From positions 1 to 35,649 of the forward strand of contig JADYZP010000068.1 in assembly GCA_020853025.1 (NCBI GenBank): a DNA stretch of 35,649 nt, written 5' to 3'. This DNA comes from Burkholderiales bacterium (lineage in GTDB: Bacteria > Pseudomonadota > Gammaproteobacteria > Burkholderiales > Casimicrobiaceae). Positions 6,789 through 17,567 of this stretch are shown here, in pieces. The notes under the pieces are model-generated. The model was given only the letters and a program-made list of their open reading frames with translations. It searched no databases and was not told where the DNA came from. The translations under genes and the position numbers were made by a program. Numbering within the stretch: position 1 is the stretch's first letter; every line of letters starts with the position of its first letter.

Positions 6789-9700
6789 GATGCGTTCTCC
6801 AGGGGGGCCGTGAACTTGCGGCGATAGGCGGTGTAGTACAGAAGCGGAATCACGACCAGCGTCAGCAGCGTCGAGACGAGTATCCCGAAGATCAACGACA
6901 CGGCGAGGCCGTTGAAGATCGGATCGTCGAGGATGAAGAGCGCTCCGAGCATCGCCGCCAGCGCCGTCAGCGCGATCGGCTGCGCGCGGATCTCGGCGGA
7001 GCGGACGATGGCTTCCTCGAAGCGCACGCCATCACGGATCTGCAGCTTGATGAAGTCGACCAGCAGGATCGAGTTGCGGACGATGATGCCGGCGAGCGCG
7101 ATCATGCCGATCATCGACGTCGCGGTGAACTGCGCACCGAGCAGCGCATGGCCAGGCATGACGCCGATGATGGTCAGCGGGATTGGCGCCATGATGATCA
7201 GCGGCGTCAGGTAGGAACCGAACTCGGCGACGACCAGCAGGTAGATCAGGATCAGGCCGACCGCATAGGCGAGCCCCATGTCGCGAAACGTCTCGTAGGT
7301 CACCTGCCATTCGCCATTCCACTTGATGCTGTAGCCGCGGTAGGGATCGTCGGGCTGGCTGATGAAATACTCGGCCAGCGTCCCGCCACCGGGCACCTCG
7401 AGTTCCAGTATCGACGGGCGCATTGCGAACATGCCGTACAGCGGGCTGTCGATGCTGCCGGCGGTATCGCCGACGACGTATTCGACCGGCAGCAAATCCT
7501 TGTGGTGGCGCGGCTGTTCGCGCAGTCCGCTGCGGTCGACGGTCACGATCTCGCGCAGCGGCACCGGGCGGCCAGCGGCGCCGCGCACCGTCAGTTGCAG
7601 CAGCGCGTCGAGGTCTCCTTGTGCCTCGGCAGGCAACTGCAGGCGGATCGCGGCCGGATACTTGGACGCGTCGCGCAGGTAGGTGACGTCTTCTCCGGCG
7701 AGTCCGGCGCGCAGCGTGGCGACGACGTCGTCCTGGCGCACACCGGCGAGTGCCGCCTTCGAGCGGTCGACTGCGACCACCCAGCGCGGCGCGTCGGCGA
7801 TGGGACTGGCGTCGGCGTCGACGACGCCGGCCTGTTTGCGAAATTGCGCTTCGACCTGCCGTGCGACGGCGATGCGGCCGGCGTCGTCGGGTCCGTAGAT
7901 CTCGGCAACGATCGGTGCCAGCACCGGTGGTCCCGGAGGCACTTCGACCACCTTGACCCGTGCGCCGAAGGCGTCGGCGATGCGCACAAGCTCGGGTCTC
8001 AGGCGTGTCGCGATCGCATGACTCTGGTCGTGGCGATGCGCATGGTCGACCAGGTTGACCTGCAGGTCGCCGACGTCACCGCCACGGCGCAGGTAGTACT
8101 GGCGGACCAGACCGTTGAAGTTGATCGGCGCCGAAGTGCCGGCGAAGGCCTGGTAGTTGGCGACTTCGGGAACCGTCGCGAGGTACGCGCCCATCTCCCG
8201 CAGCACCGCGGCGGTGCGTTCGAGCGAAGTGCCTGCCGGCATGTCGACGACGACCTGGAACTCCGACTTGTTGTCGAAAGGCAGCATTTTCATCACGACC
8301 AGGTTCAGCACCGGCAGCGCCAGCGACACGGCGATCAGCACGGCGATACCGAGCCAGAGCAGCAGGCGGTTGCGGCCGCCCTTCGCCGCGCCGAGGAAGG
8401 GAGCGAAAGTGCGCGCGAAGGTCGACGACAGCCACGACCTGCCGCCGGCAGCTGCATGCGCGACCGATGCAGCCGGCAGCAGAATTAGCGCCAGCCACGG
8501 CGTGATGACAAAGGCGATGGCGAGCGAGATCAGCATGCCCATGCTGGCGTTGATCGGGATCGGGCTCATGTACGGCCCCATCAGGCCGGTGACGAAGGCC
8601 ATCGGCAGCAGGGCGGCGATGACGGTCAGCGTGGCGAGGATCGTCGGACCGCCGACCTCGTCGACGGCCTCTGGAATGATTTCGGTCAGCGGTCGGGCCG
8701 GCTCGAGCTGGCGATGGCGATGGATGTTTTCGACGACGACGATCGCATCGTCGACGATGATGCCGATGGAGAAGATCAGCGCGAACAGCGATACGCGGTT
8801 CAGCGTAAAGCCCCAGGCCCACGAAGCGAACAGCATCGAAAAGAGCGTCAGCACCACCGCGGTGCCGACGATCACGGCCTCGCGTCGTCCGAGGGCGACC
8901 CACACCAGCACGATGACGGAGAGCGTTGCCAAGGCGAGCTTCTGGATCAGCTTGATCGCCTTGTCGTTCGCGGTCGCGCCGTAGTTGCGCGTCACCTCGA
9001 CCACGACGTTCGGCGGAATGACGGTGTTGCGCAGGTTGTCGACGCGCGCGACCAGCGCGTCGGCGACCTGCACCGCGTTCTGGCCGGGCTTCTTGGTGAC
9101 GCCGATGACGATCGCCGGATATTCGCGGGCGTCTTTGCCGCTCGTTCCGTACCAGACGTACTGCTCCGGTATCGGAGGCCCGTCGTCGATCACGGCGACC
9201 TGTTCTAAGAATACCGGCACGCCGTTGCGCGTCGCGACCATCAGGCCGCCGACGTCGCGCGCGTCACGAAAAAACGGACCCGCGTCGAGCAGCACGGCGC
9301 GATTATCGACGGTGATCTCGCCGATCGGCGCACCGTTGTTGGCCGACAGCAGCGCGTTGCGGATCTCGGTGACCGTCACCCCCGCCGCGTTCATCCGCGC
9401 CGGGTCGAGGCGGACGTTGATCGCGCGCCGCGGGCCGCCGATGGTTTCGATCTCGCGGCTGCCGGGAACGCGCTTCAAGTCCGTTTCGATCGCGCGCGCG
9501 ACGCGCTCGAGATCGGCGGTGCCGACGACCGGGTCCTTGGCGTACAACGCCAGGCTCACGATCGGGACGTCATCGATGCCCTTGGGCTTGATGATCGGCT
9601 GCAGCGTGCCGAGGTTGCGCGGCAGCCAGTCTTGGTTGGACAGGATCGTGTCGTAGAGGCTCACCAGCGCCGTGATGCGCGGGACGCCGACCTCGAACTG

Positions 9701-10018
9701 GACGGTGATCACCGCCAGGCCCGGTTGCGACACCGACGTCACGTGCTCGACGTCGACGATGCGGCTGATCACCTGCTCGGCGGGTGCCGCCACCATCTGC
9801 TCGACGTCCTTCGCCGACGCGCCCGGGAACGGAATCAGCACGTTCGCCATCGTGACGTTGATCTGTGGCTCTTCCTCGCGTGGCGTGACCAGCACGGCAA
9901 AGATGCCGAGCAGCAGCGCGATCAGTGCGATCAGCGGAGTTATCTGCGCGGACTGGAAGTAGCGGGCAATGCGTCCGGAAACGCCGAGTTTCGGGTGCGG
10001 TGTCGGCGCCATGATCAT
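6785..10018 (-). CDS. RND-family efflux pump, inner membrane subunit
   Basis: 1077 residues, normal for a proton-driven RND transporter (AcrB/HAE type). An N-terminal membrane helix (ITPLIALIALLLGIFAVLV) leads to TPREEEPQINVTMANV, the usual entry into the first periplasmic porter domain. The central membrane bundle has the paired aspartates of the proton relay in GIIVDDAIVVVENIHRHR, and a second large periplasmic loop follows before the C-terminal helices. The start ATG at 10018 overlaps the stop of the membrane fusion protein gene (ATGA). With the upstream fusion protein and downstream TolC homologue it forms a complete three-part exporter. The substrate is not deducible; the ArsR-type regulator next door would allow metals or reactive sulfur species, but this is inference. 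Confidence 0.92.
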   Translation of the reverse strand: MIMAPTPHPKLGVSGRIARYFQSAQITPLIALIALLLGIFAVLVTPREEEPQINVTMANVLIPFPGASAKDVEQMVAAPAEQVISRIVDVEHVTSVSQPGLAVITVQFEVGVPRITALVSLYDTILSNQDWLPRNLGTLQPIIKPKGIDDVPIVSLALYAKDPVVGTADLERVARAIETDLKRVPGSREIETIGGPRRAINVRLDPARMNAAGVTVTEIRNALLSANNGAPIGEITVDNRAVLLDAGPFFRDARDVGGLMVATRNGVPVFLEQVAVIDDGPPIPEQYVWYGTSGKDAREYPAIVIGVTKKPGQNAVQVADALVARVDNLRNTVIPPNVVVEVTRNYGATANDKAIKLIQKLALATLSVIVLVWVALGRREAVIVGTAVVLTLFSMLFASWAWGFTLNRVSLFALIFSIGIIVDDAIVVVENIHRHRQLEPARPLTEIIPEAVDEVGGPTILATLTVIAALLPMAFVTGLMGPYMSPIPINASMGMLISLAIAFVITPWLALILLPAASVAHAAAGGRSWLSSTFARTFAPFLGAAKGGRNRLLLWLGIAVLIAVSLALPVLNLVVMKMLPFDNKSEFQVVVDMPAGTSLERTAAVLREMGAYLATVPEVANYQAFAGTSAPINFNGLVRQYYLRRGGDVGDLQVNLVDHAHRHDQSHAIATRLRPELVRIADAFGARVKVVEVPPGPPVLAPIVAEIYGPDDAGRIAVARQVEAQFRKQAGVVDADASPIADAPRWVVAVDRSKAALAGVRQDDVVATLRAGLAGEDVTYLRDASKYPAAIRLQLPAEAQGDLDALLQLTVRGAAGRPVPLREIVTVDRSGLREQPRHHKDLLPVEYVVGDTAGSIDSPLYGMFAMRPSILELEVPGGGTLAEYFISQPDDPYRGYSIKWNGEWQVTYETFRDMGLAYAVGLILIYLLVVAEFGSYLTPLIIMAPIPLTIIGVMPGHALLGAQFTATSMIGMIALAGIIVRNSILLVDFIKLQIRDGVRFEEAIVRSAEIRAQPIALTALAAMLGALFILDDPIFNGLAVSLIFGILVSTLLTLVVIPLLYYTAYRRKFTAPLENAS

Positions 10019-11043
10019 CGGCCGGAGGCGGCGGCGACGGGGTCGACGGCGATACGGTCGCCGGCGGCGAGTCCGGCCAGCACCTCGACGTTGTCGCCAC
10101 TTGCGCGGCCGAGCCGAATCTGCCGCAGCTGCGCGCGGCCGTCGTCGCCGACGACGTAGACGGCGGTGAACTCCGGGCGGCGGACGACCGAGTGCTGCGG
10201 AACGGTGATCCGCGCGGTTGGCGCCTGAGTCAGCGGAAAGCTCGCGCGTGCGAACATCCCGGGCGCCAGCCCCGGCACGCCGGCGGGCAGCGTGAGCCGC
10301 ACCTGCCGCATGTGCGTCGAAGGATCCGCTGTCGGCAGCACGTCCATGCGCGTGGCTTCCATCGATCGGCTGCCTTCACCACCGGCGACAACGATGCGCA
10401 CCGGGGTCGTGCCGGCGAGGCTACGCACGGTGCTCTCGGGCAGCTGCGCGACGACGCGCAGCTCCTTCGGGTCGTAGACGGTCAGCACCGGTGCGCCGGG
10501 TGTAGCGAGGTCGCCCACTTCGGCGCTTACGCTGGCGACGACGCCCGCGTAGGGCGCGGTCAACGTGGTGAACGTCGACTGCGTCGACGCGACGCCGACC
10601 TGCGCCGTTGTCGCCTTCGCCTGCGCTTGCGCCGCCTTGAACTGCGCCTCTGCTTGCTCCATCGCGGCGGCGCTGATGTACTGCTTCTCGTACAGGCGCC
10701 GGTTGCGCTCGAAGTCGCGGCGCGCGGCGTCGAGCTGCGCCTGCGCCGCCGCCGCCTGCGCCTGGCTTGCCGCGAGCAGGTCGGTTGCGGCACGCGGATC
10801 GAGGCGCAGCAGGACCTGTCCGGCCTTGACCGTGTCGCCGGCGCGCACACGCATTTCGGTAATGCGCGCAGGCACCTGCGCTGCGATCGCGCTTTGGCGC
10901 ACCGCCTCGACGAAGCCCTCCGCGACGTAGCTGCGGCCCGTCGTGTCGGCGGCGACTGTGTGCGTCGCCAGCGGCGCGGCCGCGGCGTAGGAAAGCGTCG
11001 CCCCGAGCAGGATCGTGGCGGCGAAGCTTGATGCATGTTTCAT
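10015..11043 (-). CDS. RND efflux membrane fusion protein (HlyD/AcrA type)
   Basis: 342 residues from the ATG at 11043, chosen because GAGGA lies five bases upstream and a signal peptide follows directly (MKHASSFAATILLGATLSYA). A second ATG six bases earlier is too close to that site, and the open frame reaches 11139. Domain order is typical: barrel and lipoyl half, a long alanine- and glutamine-rich coiled-coil hairpin (about residues 80-150), the second lipoyl half (TLTAPYAGVVASVSAEVGD) and a beta-barrel plus membrane-proximal domain. It links the RND pump to TolC in the periplasm. First gene of the efflux operon, preceded by a strong sigma70-like promoter and divergent from an ArsR-type gene. 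Confidence 0.88.
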   Translation of the reverse strand: MKHASSFAATILLGATLSYAAAAPLATHTVAADTTGRSYVAEGFVEAVRQSAIAAQVPARITEMRVRAGDTVKAGQVLLRLDPRAATDLLAASQAQAAAAQAQLDAARRDFERNRRLYEKQYISAAAMEQAEAQFKAAQAQAKATTAQVGVASTQSTFTTLTAPYAGVVASVSAEVGDLATPGAPVLTVYDPKELRVVAQLPESTVRSLAGTTPVRIVVAGGEGSRSMEATRMDVLPTADPSTHMRQVRLTLPAGVPGLAPGMFARASFPLTQAPTARITVPQHSVVRRPEFTAVYVVGDDGRAQLRQIRLGRASGDNVEVLAGLAAGDRIAVDPVAAASGR

Positions 11044-11166
11044 CGACATCCTCGCATGATGGTCGGGCCGACGCCGTTGCTCTGCGTGATCGCGCCGGTG
11101 CCTGGATTCGCGAAATATGCGGACCGACCGCGCGGGCAAAGATCGACAGCGTCGTCGTTTGCCGCT

Positions 11167-11213
11167 ACTATATCGCTAAACAGTTATACAATCAAGAAAT
11201 GCCAAAGCGATAT
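11167..11213 (-). promoter_or_regulatory. Efflux operon promoter with overlapping inverted-repeat operator
   Basis: On the minus strand TTGATT (11195-11190) and TATAGT (11172-11167) are separated by exactly 17 bases, a near-consensus sigma70 promoter pointing at the membrane fusion protein gene. The inverted repeat ATATCGCT (11170-11177) / AGCGATAT (11206-11213), with 28 bases between arms, brackets it: one arm covers the -10 element and the other lies just upstream of the -35 element. The stretch is strikingly AT-rich for this genome. The likely ligand is the divergent ArsR-type repressor; binding is inference. Confidence 0.6.
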
Positions 11214-11249
11214 CATATGCACTTTCGCAGCCACCGGAGATGTTCGATC

Positions 11250-11633
11250 ATGGAGAGCCTGGACGACGCAGCCATCGAGAAGGTGGCGGAGTTCTTCGGC
11301 GCCTTCGCCGTGCCGATGCGGCTCAAGATACTCAACGCCCTGCGGCACGGCGAGCGCAAAGTCGGCGAGCTGACCGAGTTGTTCGGCTGCAGCCAGGCCA
11401 ACGTCTCGAAGCACCTCTCGGTGCTGGCACAGAAGGGGCTGATCGGGAAGTCGCAGCGCGGGACCAGCGTTTACTACTCGATCGTCGACCCGCGTATCTA
11501 TCAGCTTTGCGACCTCGTCTGCCTCCAGGTCGGCGAACGCTATGCGCAGCAGGCGCAGATGAAGGACATGTTTCTCAACGTGGCGCGTGCGGCTAAGTCG
11601 CCGGCGCGCAAGGCGGCCGTCCGCCGCGGCTGA
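11250..11633 (+). CDS. ArsR/SmtB-family transcriptional regulator
   Basis: 127 residues from the ATG at 11250, supported by GGAGA nine bases upstream; the frame is open from 11028 but the upstream part is noncoding in character. The winged helix is clear: MRLKILNALRHGERKVGELT, the recognition helix region CSQANVSKHLSVLAQKGLI and the wing QRGTSVYYSI. Three cysteines are present, C47 at the start of the recognition helix and C87 and C91 in the dimerisation helix (LCDLVC). The classic ArsR metal box ELCVCDL is absent, so thiol-redox or polysulfide sensing, as in SqrR/BigR-type members, or metal binding by these three cysteines are both open. It is divergent from the efflux operon and probably represses it. 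Confidence 0.85.
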   Translation: MESLDDAAIEKVAEFFGAFAVPMRLKILNALRHGERKVGELTELFGCSQANVSKHLSVLAQKGLIGKSQRGTSVYYSIVDPRIYQLCDLVCLQVGERYAQQAQMKDMFLNVARAAKSPARKAAVRRG

Positions 11634-11640
11634 GAGCCGA

Positions 11641-11684
11641 CCAAGCCTCGCGGTTGTGCGGTGGCGCTTGTCGGCAAGGCTTGG
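11641..11684. repeat. Inverted repeat between convergent arsR-type and prk genes
   Basis: CCAAGCCT (11641-11648) and AGGCTTGG (11677-11684) are perfect inverted arms around a 28-base GC-rich interior. The element begins eight bases after the regulator stop and lies in the 129-base convergent gap, so it may help transcription end, but there is no T-tract. Confidence 0.3.
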
Positions 11685-11762
11685 GCCTCGTGCGCCTGCG
11701 CGTCAGGCCACTGGTCGGGTCCAGAAGCTGGAGAAGCATCGGTTTTACCCATTCGCCTGATT

Positions 11763-12644
11763 TCAGTTGGCGAGCGCCTGCCTGCGGCGCTCGACCAGCC
11801 GCCAGATCATCGGTGTGAAGATCAGCTGCATCGCGAGGTCCATCTTGCCGCCGGGGCAGACGATGGTGTTGGCCCGCGACATGAACGAGCCGTCGAGCAT
11901 CGACAGCAGGTAGGGAAAGTCGATGCCGCGCGGGTTGGCGAAGCGGATGACCAGCATCGACTCGTCGGGCGTCGGTATGAAGCGCGCGATGAAAGGATTC
12001 GAGGTGTCGACCACCGGCACACGCTGGAAATTCACGTGCGTATGCGCGAATTGCGGGCAGATGTAATGGACATAGTCGTGCATCCGGCGCAGGATGGTGT
12101 CGGTCACCGCCTCGGTCGAATAGCCACGCGTCGCCTTGTCCCGGTGCAGCTTCTGGATCCATTCGAGGTTGGTGACCGGCACGACGCCGATCAGCAGGTC
12201 GACGTGCTGCGCAACGTTCGCGTTTTCGGTGATCACGCCGCCGTGCAGTCCCTCGTAGAACAAGAGATCGGTCTTTTCAGGAAGCGCTGACCACTCGGTG
12301 AAAGTGCCAGGCGGCTGGCCGAAGGGTCGCGCCTCCGCGTCGTCGTGCAGGTACTTGCGGTGCCGGCCTTGCCCGGTCGCACCGTAGGTGGCGAACAGTT
12401 CCGCCAGCTCCTCGAACAGATTCGACTCGGGACCGAAATGGCTGAACTGCTGGTTGCCGCGCGACAACTCGTCGGCCATTTTCTGTTTCATCTGCGCGCG
12501 GTCGAAGCGGTGAAAGCTGTCGCCTTCGATGAACGCCGCAGCGACTTCCTCGCGGCGGAAGATCTGGTCGAAGGTACGCATCACCGACGTGGTGCCCGCA
12601 CCGGATGAGCCGGTAATCGCAATGATCGGATGCTTGGTAGACAC
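11763..12644 (-). CDS. prk: Phosphoribulokinase
   Basis: 293 residues, the length of bacterial class I phosphoribulokinase, which makes ribulose 1,5-bisphosphate from ribulose 5-phosphate and ATP. The P-loop GSSGAGTT is at residues 12-19. The IEGDSFHRFDRAQMK segment holds the catalytic acidic residue, and LLFYEGLHGG is the Walker B-like strand followed by the family's usual VDLLIGVVPV. The start is GTG at 12644 with GGAG nine bases upstream. It is the last gene of the cbb operon, 41 bases after fbp. Bacterial members of this class are generally regulated by NADH rather than thioredoxin; that is family knowledge. Confidence 0.95.
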   Translation of the reverse strand: MSTKHPIIAITGSSGAGTTSVMRTFDQIFRREEVAAAFIEGDSFHRFDRAQMKQKMADELSRGNQQFSHFGPESNLFEELAELFATYGATGQGRHRKYLHDDAEARPFGQPPGTFTEWSALPEKTDLLFYEGLHGGVITENANVAQHVDLLIGVVPVTNLEWIQKLHRDKATRGYSTEAVTDTILRRMHDYVHYICPQFAHTHVNFQRVPVVDTSNPFIARFIPTPDESMLVIRFANPRGIDFPYLLSMLDGSFMSRANTIVCPGGKMDLAMQLIFTPMIWRLVERRRQALAN

Positions 12645-12685
12645 GGCGAGGACTCCGCTGGTTGGGATCTATCCTGGTTGCATGG

Positions 12686-13756
12686 TCAGCCGACCGCACG
12701 AAACAACCCGCGCATGCCGAATAGCGGCGCGTTGTACTCTTCGACGTTGTGGTCGCGGTAATGCTGTTCCAGGCGCTCGACCTCGTCGCGCGATCCGAAC
12801 ATGAAGCCGATGCGCTGGTGCAGCTCGCGCGGCACGACGTCGAGCACGCGCTCGCGTCCGGTGGTCGCCCGTCCGCCCGCCTGCTCGACGAGAAATGCGA
12901 TGGGGCTCGCCTCGTAGAGCAGCCGCAGCCGGCCAGGCTTCGCCGGGTCGCGGTTGTCGCGCGGATACATGAACACGCCTCCACGCATCAGGATGCGATG
13001 CGTCTCGGCGACCAGCGACGCGATCCAGCGCATGTTGAAGTCCTTGCCGCGCGGTCCCGGCTGGCCGGCGAGGCATTCATCCACGTAGCGCTTGACCGCC
13101 GGCTCCCAGAAGCGGCTGTTCGACGCGTTGATCGCGAATTCGCAGGTCGCATCCGGAATCCTGAGCTGCTGCTGGGTGAGAAAGAACTCGCCGAGCATCG
13201 GATCGAGCGTGAACGCATGCACGCCGGTGCCGACGGAGAGCACCAGCATCGTCGATGGGCCGTAGATCGCGTAGCCCGCGCAGACCTGGTCGCGGCCCGG
13301 TTGCAGGAAGTCGGCGGCGGCGGCGTCGCTCCCCTCATGCGGCGCACGCATGATCGAGAAAATGCTGCCGACCGCGACGTTGACGTCGATGTTCGACGAG
13401 CCGTCCAGCGGGTCGAACGCGAGCAGGTACCGTCCCTTTGGGTACTTTGCCGGTATCGCGTAGTGCTGTGCGAGCTCCTCGGACACCATCGCCGCCAGGT
13501 GTCCACCCCATTCGTTGCTGCGCAGGAACAGGTTGTTCGCCAGCACGTCGAGGTTCTTCTGCACCTCGTCCTGCACGTTGCTGCTGGCGAGACTGCCGAG
13601 CACGCCGCCGAGCGCGCCGTGCGCAACGGTCCTGGAAATCGCCTTGCAGGCGAGCGCGACGTCGAGTACCAGCGCGTTGAGCTCGCCGGAGGCGGCCGGG
13701 TGGTGGCCGCGTTCCTCGATCAGGAACTGGGTCAGCGTCGTGCGCTCGGTCAGCAT
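12686..13756 (-). CDS. fbp: Class I fructose-1,6-bisphosphatase
   Basis: 356 residues from the ATG at 13756, chosen because AAGGAA lies six bases upstream and the family N-terminus ([15 protein letters not shown]) begins here; the frame itself is open far upstream. Key class I motifs are present: [20 protein letters not shown] (metal and phosphate site) and the later [20 protein letters not shown] sugar-phosphate segment with the [14 protein letters not shown] block. It hydrolyses fructose 1,6-bisphosphate, and in some autotrophs also sedoheptulose 1,7-bisphosphate, in the Calvin cycle. Its start overlaps the cbbY end by seven bases, implying translational coupling. Confidence 0.95.
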   Translation of the reverse strand: MLTERTTLTQFLIEERGHHPAASGELNALVLDVALACKAISRTVAHGALGGVLGSLASSNVQDEVQKNLDVLANNLFLRSNEWGGHLAAMVSEELAQHYAIPAKYPKGRYLLAFDPLDGSSNIDVNVAVGSIFSIMRAPHEGSDAAAADFLQPGRDQVCAGYAIYGPSTMLVLSVGTGVHAFTLDPMLGEFFLTQQQLRIPDATCEFAINASNSRFWEPAVKRYVDECLAGQPGPRGKDFNMRWIASLVAETHRILMRGGVFMYPRDNRDPAKPGRLRLLYEASPIAFLVEQAGGRATTGRERVLDVVPRELHQRIGFMFGSRDEVERLEQHYRDHNVEEYNAPLFGMRGLFRAVG

Positions 13757-14523
13757 CGGGAGTTCCTTCGAGATTGCGCATGCAGTTGAGCGAGTTGGGC
13801 GAGCCCCAGCCACGGTCCGCCGATGGCTGCGGCTTCTTCCGGCGGCAGCGGATGTTCGGCGTCGCCCAAGTGAGAGAGCACGAATTCCGCTTCGCGGAAA
13901 TCCTCGCCGACGTTCCATTGCGAAGGCGTGACCACCGTATAGAGGCCGGCGCGCACGGCGGCAAGCAGTCCGTTGCGCGAGTCCTCGAAGGCGACACAGC
14001 GGTCGGCGGACAGGCCCAGCGTCGACAGCGCGTGCAGGTAGATGTCCGGCGCCGGCTTCTTGTTCGGCACCAGATCGCCGCAGGCGATGGTGTGGAAGCG
14101 CGAGAGTGCGCCCGAGCCCAGATGGCGGGTCAGCAGCGCGTCGACATTCGCCGCTGTCGTCGTCGACGCGATGGCCAGCCGCATGCCGGCCTGCTGCGCC
14201 TCGTCGAGCAGCCGCGCGATCCCCGGACGCAACGGGCACCGGCCGTCGGCGATCAGCTCGACGTAGAGTTCCGTCTTCGCGCGATGTATCGCGCCGACGA
14301 GGTGGGAAAGTCGTGCGGCTTCGGTGGCCGACAGCGGCAGCGTCTGGATGTAGCGTGCGATACGCTCCTTGCCGCCGGAGATCTTCAGCAGCTCCCGGTA
14401 CGAGGGCGGGTCCCATTCCCAGCCGAGGTCGTAGCGCAGGAACGCGTAGTTGAACGCCTGGCGGTGCGTTTCCTCGGTGTCCGCCAGCGTGCCGTCGACG
14501 TCGAAGATCAGCGCGTCGGTCAT
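13750..14523 (-). CDS. cbbY: CbbY, HAD-family sugar bisphosphate phosphatase
   Basis: 257 residues. The HAD motifs are in order: motif [13 protein letters not shown] with nucleophile D8 and D10, motif II in [12 protein letters not shown], the motif III lysine in [15 protein letters not shown], and motif [12 protein letters not shown]. Red-type CbbY removes xylulose 1,5-bisphosphate, a misfire product that inhibits RuBisCO; this is established for the family. The start ATG at 14523 overlaps the cbbX stop as ATGA, and the 3' end overlaps fbp by seven bases. A cap domain (about 18-85) lies between motifs I and II as in CbbY. Placement between cbbX and fbp supports the assignment over a generic HAD phosphatase. 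Confidence 0.92.
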   Translation of the reverse strand: MTDALIFDVDGTLADTEETHRQAFNYAFLRYDLGWEWDPPSYRELLKISGGKERIARYIQTLPLSATEAARLSHLVGAIHRAKTELYVELIADGRCPLRPGIARLLDEAQQAGMRLAIASTTTAANVDALLTRHLGSGALSRFHTIACGDLVPNKKPAPDIYLHALSTLGLSADRCVAFEDSRNGLLAAVRAGLYTVVTPSQWNVGEDFREAEFVLSHLGDAEHPLPPEEAAAIGGPWLGLAQLAQLHAQSRRNSRC

Positions 14524-15470
14524 TGCGCCGCCTGCGTTCCGGGTTCGGCTGCCGCGAAGACGCGGCTCGCGCGCAGGTCGGCCGCGGTGATCGTCGTCAG
14601 TGCCTCGTCGCTGGTATCGGCCTCCGGGTGCGAATACAGCCGGTACGCATGCCGCAGCCGCGCGCGGTCCAGCGCGTTGCGTACGCTGCGTGCGTTGGCG
14701 AAATGCGGTTGCGCCATCCTCAGCCGCAGGTACTCGTCGAAGACCGATGCGGCCTCGGCGTCGAAACGATAATGCATGGCGTCGAGCATCCTCTGTGCGA
14801 TCTGCATCAGTTCGCCGGTGCGGTAGTCGGGAAAGTCGATGTGATGGGCGATCCTCGACGACAGGCCGGGGTTGCTCTCGAAAAAGCGGTCCATCCGGTC
14901 CTTGTAGCCGGCGAGGATCACGACCAGGTCGTCGCGGTTGTTCTCCATCACCTGGAGCAGGATCTCGATCGCCTCCTGCCCATAGTCGCGTTCGTTCTCC
15001 GGGCGGTAGAGGTAATACGCCTCGTCGATGAACAGCACGCCGCCCATCGCCTTCTTCAGCACTTCCTTCGTTTTGGGCGCCGTGTGGCCGATGAACTGCC
15101 CGACCAGGTCGTCGCGCGTCACTGCGATCAGGTGACCCTTGCGGATGTAACCGAGGCGATGCAGGATCGCCGCCATCCGCATCGCGACCGTCGTCTTGCC
15201 GGTACCCGGGTTGCCGGTGAAGCACATGTGCAGGCTCGGCCCGCCGGCCGCAGTGAATCCGCGCTCGCGGCGCAGGCGATCGATCAGCAGCAGCGCGGCG
15301 ATTTCGCGGATTCGCGCCTTCACCGGTGCGAGGCCAATCAGCTCGGAATCGAACTCGCGCAGCAGTTCATCGACGCCGGTATCTGCGAGCGCCGAGGCCA
15401 CGCTGCCGCCCGCCGACGGCGGACCCGCGGCCGTCGCTGTGGTTTGCTCGGGGAGGGCGCTGGCGATCAT
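14520..15470 (-). CDS. cbbX: CbbX, red-type RuBisCO activase (AAA+)
   Basis: 316 residues from the ATG at 15470. Walker A is GNPGTGKT at 86-93 and Walker B VLFIDE at 145-150. The [10 protein letters not shown] segment (about 106-115) matches the pore loop that pulls the RbcL C-terminus in red-type RuBisCO. CbbX is a hexameric ATPase that releases tight-binding sugar phosphates from RuBisCO and is itself activated by RuBP. The start lies seven bases after the rbcS stop with only a weak ribosome binding site, consistent with coupled translation. The first 28 residues are a low-complexity Ala/Gly/Ser leader. The open frame extends upstream through rbcS in another phase and is not used. Confidence 0.95.
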   Translation of the reverse strand: MIASALPEQTTATAAGPPSAGGSVASALADTGVDELLREFDSELIGLAPVKARIREIAALLLIDRLRRERGFTAAGGPSLHMCFTGNPGTGKTTVAMRMAAILHRLGYIRKGHLIAVTRDDLVGQFIGHTAPKTKEVLKKAMGGVLFIDEAYYLYRPENERDYGQEAIEILLQVMENNRDDLVVILAGYKDRMDRFFESNPGLSSRIAHHIDFPDYRTGELMQIAQRMLDAMHYRFDAEAASVFDEYLRLRMAQPHFANARSVRNALDRARLRHAYRLYSHPEADTSDEALTTITAADLRASRVFAAAEPGTQAAQ

Positions 15471-15477
15471 CGGTTGC

Positions 15478-15900
15478 TCACGAGTACCGCGCGCCTTCTG
15501 GATTTGCCGCCACTGCGTAGCTCTCGATCGAATAACGCACGGTTCGCCCCGGCGCCTCCTGCCGCACCAGCCGGAATCCGGGTTCGTGCTCGGGCCGGTT
15601 GACGATGAAGGCGATTCTGATCGACTCGACACCGAGCGTGGAGTCGAAGGCCGTGACGCGGATGTAGCGTTGCGGAAACGCCGCGCGGCAGGCGGCGAGC
15701 TCGTACATCGCGCCGGCGGCATCGTTCAAGTCGAACATCGGCGCTCCATGCATGTCCCAGAAAGCGTTGCGCGGATGCGGGTCGTCGGTATGTTCGATCG
15801 CAACCGCCCAATGCTGACCGAGGCAGTAGTCGATCTGCTTGCCGATCTGCTCGTCGGTCAGGTCCGGCAGGAAGGAGAAGGTGCCCTGTGTAAGGCGCAT
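15478..15900 (-). CDS. rbcS: RuBisCO small subunit, red-type
   Basis: 140 residues beginning [19 protein letters not shown], a typical red-type (form IC/ID) small-subunit start, with the conserved [20 protein letters not shown] and [14 protein letters not shown] segments. The long C-terminal tail (about 105-140) corresponds to the extra beta-hairpin found in red-type small subunits, which takes part in assembly of the hexadecamer. AGGA lies five bases before the ATG. It follows rbcL after 31 bases and precedes cbbX by seven bases. Confidence 0.95.
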   Translation of the reverse strand: MRLTQGTFSFLPDLTDEQIGKQIDYCLGQHWAVAIEHTDDPHPRNAFWDMHGAPMFDLNDAAGAMYELAACRAAFPQRYIRVTAFDSTLGVESIRIAFIVNRPEHEPGFRLVRQEAPGRTVRYSIESYAVAANPEGARYS

Positions 15901-15931
15901 GTTGTCCTCGTGGTCGTCGTAGGGGGCAGCG

Positions 15932-17488
<1,557 letters not shown>

Positions 17489-17495
17489 CTACGGA

Positions 17496-17540
17496 CATCA
17501 ATCTATCAGGTCTAATCACATATTGATGACATATAATCAC
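17496..17540. promoter_or_regulatory. Putative CbbR-binding region and cbbR promoter element
   Basis: The 172-base gap between rbcL and cbbR has an AT-rich core unlike its flanks. It contains the inverted repeat CATCAAT (17496-17502) / ATTGATG (17522-17528), the smaller dyad ATCA-N5-TGAT (17515-17527) and a direct repeat TAATCAC at 17513-17519 and 17534-17540, offset by 21 bases or two helical turns. A perfect TATAAT (17532-17537) is well placed as the -10 element of cbbR, though no good -35 box precedes it. LysR proteins bind such dyads in divergent promoters; the exact site is inference. Confidence 0.5.
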
Positions 17541-17567
17541 CTGCACCTTATGTATTAGAGAGCTGCG

